Assembly (NCBI GenBank): GCA_964616465.1
Contig: CAZTTO010000013.1
Coordinates: 29,850 to 93,849 of the forward strand
DNA from: JAFLBI01 sp964616465
GTDB taxonomy: Bacteria; Bacteroidota; Bacteroidia; Chitinophagales; Chitinophagaceae
Direction of reading: 5' to 3'
DNA: 64,000 nt
In this document: positions 57,065 to 64,000 of the stretch, piece after piece
Numbering within the stretch: position 1 is the stretch's first letter
Layout of the letters: every line of letters starts with the position of its first letter
Notes under the pieces: generated by a model
What the model saw: the letters and a program-made list of their open reading frames with translations, nothing else
The model's database searches: none
Told to the model about the DNA's origin: nothing
Program-made: the position numbers and the translations under genes

Positions 57065-59856
57065 TCCAGTAAACTTAGTGGTAGAATAATCTCCCATCTG
57101 TTTGTGCCAGCGCCACCACCAATGCCTTGTTGGAGTAAGCGACTGTACCTTATACCAACTGTTGCGGGAAGTTGGTTCCACCATTTGCTATCAAAAAAGC
57201 ATTCAATTCCGGTACTTGTAAAGTCGAATGTTCTGCCAGTTCTTAGACTTTTTCCTCTAGTAAAGTCATAAAAAATATTTGCTCTTACACGTTGTATGTA
57301 AACAATGTTTCCAAACCCCCAATCGGGATAAAACAATGGGAAATGATAGTTGGCTGACCAACGAACAGCTCTAGGAAAATCTAGTGCTTCATGTCCTCTT
57401 GAAAAGGGCATGATATTGCTGAAAAAAACATCGGTTGTGTCTCTTCTATAGTAAGCAGCTTGGAGTACAATGTTATGGTTGATACCAATGCCTGGCAAAA
57501 AGAATGAACCTTGCAGTAGTAGTTGACTGGCTTGTATTTGTGAAGTGGTATGTCTATACCTTGCTTGCCAAACTTGCGCAAATCTTGGATAAATATGCTG
57601 ACGGGCTTTTTGAGACTGTATAATATAAGTGATTTGTCCATCTAAGTAATCTATTTGATCATTGTTAAGTAAACCTCTGCTGTTTCCTAACCAGTTTCTT
57701 TGTAATCGGTTCATTTGAATAGAACTGGATAGTTGTTGAAAGTGTCTACCTCTTGTTAATTGTAGTGGTAGTCTTATTCCAACTCCAAACTCTGATTCAT
57801 TCCATTGCAGCTCTCTGATACTTCCATCGGGTAAGGGAACGCGAAGGTTTCTATTCCATGTTTGACTGATAGCAAAACTGGGCTGTATATACCAACCACC
57901 ATAAACACCTTGGAATTGTGCGCGATGACTGTTTTCGTTTCTATTAAAAGTGTAACTCAATTCTGTGATAGTTGTATTGAGTGTATTATTACCATATATT
58001 GAAAAACTATATTCTGGCTCATTGTACATTGGTCGCCAACTGTGAAAATTGAACGGTTGTGAAAGCTTTCTATATCTGTTAATACTATCATTTCTTTCAG
58101 CAGTTTGAAAGGGTTGTAAAGAATTAAAGCTGTTCTGTTTTGCAAGTGGCGCCGATAGACTTGGTAAATTGCTAATGGGTTTCCATTCTATTTTGTCAAC
58201 GCCCAACCTCATTCCACTTGCAGTAAAATAAGAGCTGTATAATTGGTTGTTGAAAATAAAGCTTTGAAAAAGCCCTGTAGCATAGCCATTCAATTCGAAC
58301 AATTGATCGCCCACAATTGCATATCTTCTTTCGCCTTTTGGATGATATGCAGTGAAATGAAGACTGTCGCCCTGTGTTTTTAAAAATCCAATTTGGGTGA
58401 ATTGAAATGGAAGAAGCGTGTCTATTTTTTCACTTTCAATTTTCCATTGTATGATTCCCATTTTACCATCAAGTGTTCTAGCTGCAACGATAATTGCTTC
58501 GTCGTTTTTGGAAAATTGTGGGTGCGAAAAAACAAATTCTTGATGACTAAATTTTTTATTTTCAAGTCCGTCTATACTTTTTATGACTAGCTCACTTCCA
58601 ATATTATATCCGTCTATATTAACAGCGGTCCACAAATTGCCAGAGTGACTAATATCTGGACTGAAAAGTTTTGATTTAGTTGATAATATTTTTTCTGCAT
58701 TTTCATTAATTGAGTATAACCTGATTTCTGTATAGTCTTGATAACCCCATCTTCTATCTGGCAGAAATGATCCGAGTATAATTTTTCCATTTCTATAGGA
58801 AAAATAATCATCGGCTGTAATTGGGCCAGTTGCTATAACTCTCTCTTGTCCGTTTTTAATTGTAACAAATTGGGGAATTGATTTATAACTTTTTTTGAGG
58901 GCAATAATACTAGAATCATTGGTAACATGCGGATATTGATAGTCTATCACATTTCGTTTCTCTGTTGCAGTTATCCAAGTAGGATCTTTAGATGGTTCTT
59001 CTTCCCACTTGGAACGAAAGTGTTGTAAAGCTTCAATTCTAAATGAATTAAAACTTATGCCAGTGTGCTGTTTAAATGATTGTTGAAATGGATAAAATGG
59101 TTTCTTATAGGCGGCAGCATCTTTTGCAACTTTCGACCAAAAATTCGTGCCCCATTTTTCAACACCATATAAACTTAATAAATAACCCAGTTCATAGTGA
59201 TTTGGAACATAATCCTTAAAAGAACCATTTCTCAGCTTCATATAGCTGTAATTTTTCTGAGCTTTTTCTAGAGCGTGTAGCCTATTTGTAAAAAGAGCGG
59301 TTCTTCCTCTTCCTTGTTGCGTATGAAAAGTTTCACTCCAAACAGCATCACCTTCAAAAAACCAGTCTGGAATTGCAGCTGAATTTGCTAATGCTTGTCC
59401 CTGTTCGCCTAGCAACCAATAGGCCCATTTTGATAAACCAGTTCTATAATTGCTGAATTGTTGTACATGTCGCCATTCATGTATTGCGAGTAAATCTGTC
59501 CAGTTGCCCGCCCCCAATAGAAACGGATTCTGTAAAGGAGTTAAAAACAATTCACTTCGGTATGGTGCAAGAGATACATAACCATTTGAAATAGTAGTAT
59601 GTGGTTGAAGTACTATATCTATTTTTCTAATTGTTTCGCCGGCTTTGTTCTGTTTTTCAGTCTGCAGTTGGTGAATTATTGCAGATACTCTTTTTGCTTG
59701 TTTGTCTAATTTAGCTGGGAAAATAATACTTGCTGTATCCGTCTCAATTTTGTTCCATTTGACAGACGCAGGGTTGCCTCCAAAAAATTGTGCTTTCAAT
59801 GATGAGGCGTAATGAATTTGGATCCAAATAATGAAAATGAGTAAGCAATATCTCAT
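57061..59856 (-). CDS. Exported HExxH metallopeptidase-like protein with propeller and barrel regions
   Basis: A 931-residue protein with a signal peptide (YCLLIFIIWIQIHYASSLKA). Residues 126-130 (HEWRH) form an HExxH zinc site, with a third ligand candidate E168 in IPDWFFEGDAVWSE, as in the peptidase-MA-like group. The middle (about 290-590) has repeated strands with DISHSGNLWTAVNIDGYN and FVFSHPQFSKNDEAIIV-type blocks like a TolB/PD40 propeller. The last 330 residues are strand-rich and aromatic (SFSIYGNNTLNTTITELSYT, YGGWYIQPSFAISQTW, ending RWEIILPLSLLD), as in an outer-membrane barrel. Overall it may be a surface-linked protease. Substrate and activity are unknown. Confidence 0.72.
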   Translation of the reverse strand: MRYCLLIFIIWIQIHYASSLKAQFFGGNPASVKWNKIETDTASIIFPAKLDKQAKRVSAIIHQLQTEKQNKAGETIRKIDIVLQPHTTISNGYVSLAPYRSELFLTPLQNPFLLGAGNWTDLLAIHEWRHVQQFSNYRTGLSKWAYWLLGEQGQALANSAAIPDWFFEGDAVWSETFHTQQGRGRTALFTNRLHALEKAQKNYSYMKLRNGSFKDYVPNHYELGYLLSLYGVEKWGTNFWSKVAKDAAAYKKPFYPFQQSFKQHTGISFNSFRIEALQHFRSKWEEEPSKDPTWITATEKRNVIDYQYPHVTNDSSIIALKKSYKSIPQFVTIKNGQERVIATGPITADDYFSYRNGKIILGSFLPDRRWGYQDYTEIRLYSINENAEKILSTKSKLFSPDISHSGNLWTAVNIDGYNIGSELVIKSIDGLENKKFSHQEFVFSHPQFSKNDEAIIVAARTLDGKMGIIQWKIESEKIDTLLPFQFTQIGFLKTQGDSLHFTAYHPKGERRYAIVGDQLFELNGYATGLFQSFIFNNQLYSSYFTASGMRLGVDKIEWKPISNLPSLSAPLAKQNSFNSLQPFQTAERNDSINRYRKLSQPFNFHSWRPMYNEPEYSFSIYGNNTLNTTITELSYTFNRNENSHRAQFQGVYGGWYIQPSFAISQTWNRNLRVPLPDGSIRELQWNESEFGVGIRLPLQLTRGRHFQQLSSSIQMNRLQRNWLGNSRGLLNNDQIDYLDGQITYIIQSQKARQHIYPRFAQVWQARYRHTTSQIQASQLLLQGSFFLPGIGINHNIVLQAAYYRRDTTDVFFSNIMPFSRGHEALDFPRAVRWSANYHFPLFYPDWGFGNIVYIQRVRANIFYDFTRGKSLRTGRTFDFTSTGIECFFDSKWWNQLPATVGIRYSRLLQQGIGGGAGTNRWEIILPLSLLD

Positions 59857-59862
59857 GCTTAA

Positions 59863-59896
59863 AAATAAAAAAGCCCTACTAAATTTAGCAGGGCTT
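59863..59896 (-). terminator. Rho-independent terminator of the small conserved gene at 59913-60317
   Basis: On the minus strand AAGCCCTGCTAAA / TTTAGTAGGGCTT (one mismatch) is followed by TTTTATTTTT. It separates the 59913-60317 gene from the leftward metallopeptidase gene. Confidence 0.82.
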
Positions 59897-59912
59897 GGTA
59901 TTAAAAAATTGG

Positions 59913-60317
59913 TTAAAGTGGGTCTCTAGTTAAGTGCACTTTTGTCATCGACAAATAATGATTCTGTAATTGGTGTACAAAATGCACATCGGGGTGGTGT
60001 CTTCTATCTTCTCTATACCACATATCTAAAGAAGATAGGTCGCCACTTTTGGTGGCATGAATACGAAACGATCCTTTGCTATACTTAGCAGAACCATCTT
60101 CGTTTTCAAGCTTTGTAAATTGTAGCTTAAATAACTGTTCCTCGGTTAGGGGAATAGGATGTAATTGGTCTGTTTCAAACCAAAATTCCTGTACATCCGT
60201 TTGCAAGCAAACTTGTTTTTCATCTCCATTAAGGCGAGTTACTTCTCCTTCCCACATTTTACCTTCATACTCAGCCATCATGTAGTCGCCTACTTTAATT
60301 TCATTGAATTTGATCAT
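59913..60317 (-). CDS. Small conserved protein of unknown function
   Basis: A 134-residue protein not assigned to a family. The N-terminal half looks like a small beta domain (KVGDYMMAEYEGKMWEGEVT, then EKQVCLQTDVQEFWFETDQL) reminiscent of SH3-like or Tudor-like barrels that bind ligands or nucleic acid. The C-terminal part has basic and aromatic residues (DMWYREDRRHHPDVHFVHQL, then HYLSMTKVHL). It has no signal peptide. A terminator lies downstream and the HmgA-like gene lies upstream on the same strand, 71 bases away. Start and codon use look normal. Confidence 0.78.
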   Translation of the reverse strand: MIKFNEIKVGDYMMAEYEGKMWEGEVTRLNGDEKQVCLQTDVQEFWFETDQLHPIPLTEEQLFKLQFTKLENEDGSAKYSKGSFRIHATKSGDLSSLDMWYREDRRHHPDVHFVHQLQNHYLSMTKVHLTRDPL

Positions 60318-60388
60318 ATGGCATTTAGTTTAGGTGCATAAGTTATTTACTTTTTTAGAACTCTCCAATTTTTATACCGAATGAGTGG

Positions 60389-61546
60389 CTATTCAGCCCA
60401 ACTCATTACATAGTCTTTGTTTTCAATTTGAAGCGCATATTCTGTTAACTGCAGTGGATGGAAAGTATCTACCATTACTGCCAATTCTCCTGTTTCCTTT
60501 TTACCTATGCTCTTTTCCACTGCACCAGGATGTGGTCCATGTGGAATACCAGCGGGGTGTAATGTAATCATACCTCTTGTTACATTTTTCCGACTCATAA
60601 AATCACCATCAACATAATACAAGACTTCATCGCTGTCTATATTGCTGTGATTATATGGAGCGGGAATAGCTTGAGGGTGATAATCGTATAAACGTGGACA
60701 AAAACTACAAATAACAAAGTTATGAGCTTCAAAAGTTTGGTGAACTGGAGGGGGTTGATGTACTCTACCTGTGATAGGTTCAAAGTCGTGGATACTAAAC
60801 GCATAAGGGTAGCAACAACCATCCCAGCCAACCACATCAAAGGGGTGGTGTAAATAATGAATGCCATACTCCATTCCTTTCTTCTTTGTGCGAATTAAGA
60901 AGTCACCTTTAATATCAAAGGTCTGTAAGTTTTGCGGCGCTCTAATATCCCTTTCACAAAAAGGAGCATGTTCCATCAGTTGCCCATATTTGCTGAGGTA
61001 TCTTTTGGGATATCTAATTGGGCTAAAGCTTTCAACTATAAAGAGTCGATTCTCTGTGGTATCAAATTGAATTTGATATATGCTTCCACGCGGAATTACC
61101 AAATAATCGCCATAGCCAAATTTAATTTCTCCATATTGTGTGAGTAGTTTACCTGATCCTTCATGTACAAAAATCACTTCATCAGCATCAGCATTTTTAA
61201 AAAAGTATTCTTTCATACTCTGCTGAGGTGCTGCTAAGCTAATATGACAGTCGTTATTGACTAATACAGCCTTTCTGCTTTTCAAGTAATCAGCTTCGGG
61301 CTGAATGTGAAAGCCTTCAAAGCTTCTATGCTTCAGCATTTTTTCTTCACTCACTTTAGGTGATACATTCACTGGCTCATCAGTATGAATAATTTGAGTA
61401 GGGGGATGAATATGATAGAGTAAGGAATAATCGTTGCTGAATCCTTCAGTAGAAAATAATTGTTCAGAGTATAATCCGCCGTCAGGCTTTCTGAATTGGG
61501 TATGTCTTTTATGGGGAATAGATCCCAGTTGTATATAATGCGGCAT
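60389..61546 (-). CDS. Homogentisate 1,2-dioxygenase-like cupin enzyme
   Basis: A 385-residue protein of the HmgA family, which opens the homogentisate ring in tyrosine catabolism. It shows HYIQLGSIPHKRHTQFRKPD, VNNDCHISLAAPQQSMKEYF, EVIFVHEGSGKLLTQYGEI, YAFSIHDFEPITGRVHQPPP, and the iron-site region NHSNIDSDEVLYYVDGDF with LHPAGIPHGPHPGAVEKSIG. Compared with animal and Pseudomonas enzymes, the iron-ligand Glu six residues after the His appears as Asp (H300 to D306). The family call is firm; the exact substrate is less so. No other tyrosine-pathway gene is present. Confidence 0.8.
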   Translation of the reverse strand: MPHYIQLGSIPHKRHTQFRKPDGGLYSEQLFSTEGFSNDYSLLYHIHPPTQIIHTDEPVNVSPKVSEEKMLKHRSFEGFHIQPEADYLKSRKAVLVNNDCHISLAAPQQSMKEYFFKNADADEVIFVHEGSGKLLTQYGEIKFGYGDYLVIPRGSIYQIQFDTTENRLFIVESFSPIRYPKRYLSKYGQLMEHAPFCERDIRAPQNLQTFDIKGDFLIRTKKKGMEYGIHYLHHPFDVVGWDGCCYPYAFSIHDFEPITGRVHQPPPVHQTFEAHNFVICSFCPRLYDYHPQAIPAPYNHSNIDSDEVLYYVDGDFMSRKNVTRGMITLHPAGIPHGPHPGAVEKSIGKKETGELAVMVDTFHPLQLTEYALQIENKDYVMSWAE

Positions 61547-61811
61547 ATATTAAGTAGTTTATTATTTAATGAAATGAATGATTGACTATGCAAATATGGC
61601 TACACTTGCTTCTAAGCTTGTTAACAAGAAGATATACTTCCATTTTCTCTTGTCAATCCAGTACATAAAGTTTCTGTGGAAGGGCATGCTTCAAAAAAAT
61701 AAACAATTTAAAGATAAGGGGTTTGTAATGAATTTCGAACTGATTTTTATCATTGTAAGTATTGCATAATACAACTTAACTTGCTATTTATAAGCCCTTT
61801 ATACAAAAAGC

Positions 61812-63953
61812 ATGAGAAAAACTAAAAGTACAGAGCAGGTTGCTATTCTTGCTAAAAATGATTCTTCTGAAAAGTCTAAAGATCTTTATATAATAGGAAT
61901 TGGTGCTTCAGCGGGTGGACTAGAAGCGTTACAAGACCTTATTTCTTCGTTACCATCTAAACTAGACGGATGTGCTATTATTATTGCTCAACATTTGAGT
62001 CCAACCCATAAAAGTATGTTGGTGCAATTACTCAGCAGAAATACAGGCATTCAGGTAAAAGAAGCAATTCATAACATGCCTATTTCTGAAGGCACAATTT
62101 ATATTACTCCACCAGATAAGGATATTGTAGTTAGAGGTAAATTGATAGAATTGCACAAACCTTATTTTGTATCTGGTCCTAAACCAAGTGTTGATATATT
62201 ATTTCAATCCCTAGCAAAGAATATTGGTGATAAAGCAATAGGGGTTATTTTATCTGGAACAGGATCTGATGGAGCTAAAGGGATTGTTGCCATTAAAGAG
62301 GCTGGCGGATTAACCATTGTTCAAAATCCAGATACAGCTAAGTATAACGGTATGCCTAATGCAGCAATTGAATCTGGAATAGTGGATGTAATATTATCTC
62401 CCGATTTGATTGGCCCCGAGTTAGTAGAATATATTGCTGATCCTAATTTACCTAGAATTCATCCTGTTCAAGAAGTAAGCAATGTTCAAACGCCCTTAGG
62501 GCGAATTTTTGCTGTTCTTTCAAAAAGAGCTGGTATTGATTTCTCTAATTATAAGCCTGCAACTATTTGTAGAAGATTAGAAAAGAGAATTGTTGAGTTA
62601 AAAAAAGATAGCTTAGAAGAATATGTAAATTATTTGGAACAAAATGATCCGGAAGCATCTATACTTTTTAATTCCATACTCATTGGGGTGACTACTTTTT
62701 TTAGAGATGAAGCTGCATTTGAAGTATTGAATCAACATTTGGAGAAGCTTTTATTATCAAAGAAAAATTTAACTCCTATAAGAATTTGGGTGCCTGGTTG
62801 CGCAACTGGTGAAGAGGCTTATAGTATTGCAATTTTGGTTCAAGAGATTATGAAGCAAAAGGGTGGGAAATTTCATGTTCAAATTTTTGCTACAGATATT
62901 GATGAGCAGGCTATTCAGCAGGCCAGAAAAGGAGTGTATCCTTATAGTTCAGTTGAGCATGTTCCTCAAGAAATAAAGGAGAGTTATTTTCTTAAGCGTA
63001 ATGACCAATACGAGCTCATTAAGTCTGTTAGATCCATGGTGTTGTTTTCAAGGCATGATGTAACCTCCAATCCACCATTTTTGAAATTGGATTTGATAAG
63101 CTGTAGAAATTTATTAATATACTTTGGTAATAATTTACAGAAACAAATTATGCCTTTGTTTCATTATGCTTTATTGCCTGATGGATATTTGTTTTTAGGA
63201 AAGTCTGAATCGGTTGGTCAGTTCTCTGATTTATTTGCTGCCTTGGATCATAAAGCGAAGCTATTCCAAAGAAAAATTGGTAATGCACTGCATGCAATAA
63301 AATTTAATGCTTTTAGGCCGCAACGCATTCATGAGATTCCTCAAGAAAGTCGAAATCTGCCTAGTCCTAATCCAACCACTATTCAAGATGTGGTTAAAGA
63401 AGCCATTTTTGATCAATTTGATTACCCCTATATTGTTCTTTCGGAATCATTTGATGTTGTAGAAGTGAGAGGTGACGTATCGCATTTTGTACAAATACCT
63501 CAGGGCACCATGAATGTAGGTATTCTTAAATTAATTAAAGAAGAATACCAGATAGAGCTCAGAAGTATGCTCAATAAAGTTGTTAAAACACGACAAACAG
63601 AAAAAGGTACAATTAGAAAAATGAAATTGACAGGCTCTGAAATTATAATGAGAATGTCAGTTCGATCTGTTCAAGGGGAGGTAGGATTTGCACAAATGTT
63701 ATTATTGATTTTCGAAATGTTTGAGTTGGATAGTAAAAGTTTGTCACTTTTTGACGGTTTACTGACTAAAGAAGTGGAAACATCTATAGTACTTCAGCTT
63801 GAACAGGAGTTAAGCTCTACAAAAGAGCATTTGCAAACTTATATTGAGGAGTTGGAAACTACAAACGAAGAGTTGCAGTCGCTCAATGAAGAAATGCAAT
63901 CCACTAACGAAGAGTTGCAATCTAGTAATGAAGAATTAGAAACTACTGTCTAG
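61812..63953 (+). CDS. CheB-CheR fusion with PAS-like and coiled-coil regions
   Basis: A 713-residue fusion. Residues 25-205 are a CheB methylesterase with catalytic S33 (IGASAGGLEAL), H61 (IIAQHLSPTHK) and D153 (LSGTGSDGAKGIV). Residues about 220-500 are a CheR methyltransferase (FSNYKPATICRRLEKRIVEL, IWVPGCATGEEAYSIAIL, FATDIDEQAI, SCRNLLIYFGNN). Residues about 540-660 look like a diverged PAS domain. The C-terminal 55 residues are a heptad-repeat coiled coil (TTNEELQSLNEEMQSTNEEL) that stops at EELETTV-TAG. Related proteins usually continue into PAS and kinase domains; here an ATG at 63988 in another frame may begin a separate partner gene beyond the window. No chemoreceptor genes are nearby. 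Confidence 0.87.
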   Translation: MRKTKSTEQVAILAKNDSSEKSKDLYIIGIGASAGGLEALQDLISSLPSKLDGCAIIIAQHLSPTHKSMLVQLLSRNTGIQVKEAIHNMPISEGTIYITPPDKDIVVRGKLIELHKPYFVSGPKPSVDILFQSLAKNIGDKAIGVILSGTGSDGAKGIVAIKEAGGLTIVQNPDTAKYNGMPNAAIESGIVDVILSPDLIGPELVEYIADPNLPRIHPVQEVSNVQTPLGRIFAVLSKRAGIDFSNYKPATICRRLEKRIVELKKDSLEEYVNYLEQNDPEASILFNSILIGVTTFFRDEAAFEVLNQHLEKLLLSKKNLTPIRIWVPGCATGEEAYSIAILVQEIMKQKGGKFHVQIFATDIDEQAIQQARKGVYPYSSVEHVPQEIKESYFLKRNDQYELIKSVRSMVLFSRHDVTSNPPFLKLDLISCRNLLIYFGNNLQKQIMPLFHYALLPDGYLFLGKSESVGQFSDLFAALDHKAKLFQRKIGNALHAIKFNAFRPQRIHEIPQESRNLPSPNPTTIQDVVKEAIFDQFDYPYIVLSESFDVVEVRGDVSHFVQIPQGTMNVGILKLIKEEYQIELRSMLNKVVKTRQTEKGTIRKMKLTGSEIIMRMSVRSVQGEVGFAQMLLLIFEMFELDSKSLSLFDGLLTKEVETSIVLQLEQELSSTKEHLQTYIEELETTNEELQSLNEEMQSTNEELQSSNEELETTV

Positions 63954-64000
63954 TCCTGAAATAGGTTGAGTAAAAAACAACCATTTTATGGACTTAAAAG

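Noticed and set aside
61578..61769. Open frame of 63 codons in the gap between the HmgA-like gene and the CheB-CheR gene
   Set aside because: Composition is that of AT-rich noncoding DNA, there is no recognisable motif, and the space is needed for the divergent promoters.
1..64000. CRISPR array, prophage, insertion sequence or integrative element
   Set aside because: No regularly spaced repeats, transposase, integrase, or phage structural genes are present, and genes are continuous with normal codon use.

Overview
The window comes from an AT-rich, densely packed chromosome of a Bacteroidota bacterium, most likely in or near the family Chitinophagaceae (inference). The evidence is the recurrent Bacteroidota-type -7 promoter box (TAnnTTTG, once with a TTTG -33 box 20 bases upstream), near-absence of Shine-Dalgarno-like leaders, and the gene families present: three-subunit PntAA/PntAB/PntB, an Mrp ATPase without CxxC, NamZ/DUF1343, many PAS and LuxR-type regulators, and a CheB-CheR fusion. 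I see no tRNA, rRNA, insertion sequence, prophage or CRISPR array. This is a chromosomal housekeeping region with accessory cassettes.

Layout. 0-7.4 kb: the 3' end of secY, methionine aminopeptidase, an FAD oxidoreductase, a DUF547 protein, rpsA, a HAD phosphatase, a SIMPL protein and a PlsC-like acyltransferase. 7.4-14.7 kb: a leftward run with thioesterase and dipeptide epimerase, then a tightly overlapping four-gene photolyase cassette (apparently domain-swapped cryptochrome, DUF2805 protein, flavin reductase, and an FeS-BCP-type photolyase that has lost its iron-sulphur cysteines). Divergent from it lie a short-chain dehydrogenase without its catalytic Ser and a proline dehydrogenase. 14.8-26.9 kb: a signalling region with three paralogous NarL-type regulators, a lone receiver protein, a histidine-kinase-like protein lacking its phospho-accepting His, and an 1176-residue multi-PAS/GAF kinase. 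thyA, a propeller protein, folA and a GH5 glycosidase sit among them, and noncoding gaps share repeated elements.

27-38 kb: methyltransferase, transhydrogenase operon, rRNA methyltransferase, LysM-DPBB protein, fmt, NamZ, FKBP, pepT. 38-53 kb: exbB/exbD, prmC, ribD, EamA transporter, YigZ, YdcF, 3-hydroxyacyl-CoA dehydrogenase, mrp, PaiB-like protein, GDPD, mutS, trmH-type methyltransferase, UbiA-type prenyltransferase, ruvX, def. 54-57 kb: a compact YbdK ligase / ATP-grasp / esterase cluster that probably makes or modifies a small peptide-like compound. 57-64 kb: a large metallopeptidase-propeller-barrel protein, a small conserved protein, an HmgA-like dioxygenase and a CheB-CheR-coiled-coil protein.

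The candidates most worth follow-up are the photolyase cassette, the histidine-less kinase with its overlapping regulator, the amidoligase/esterase cluster, and a set of genes (mutS, fmt, the trmH-type gene, the esterase and others) whose -7 box lies only 4-5 bases before the ATG, which predicts leaderless mRNAs. All functional calls come from reading motifs by eye; no database search was run.
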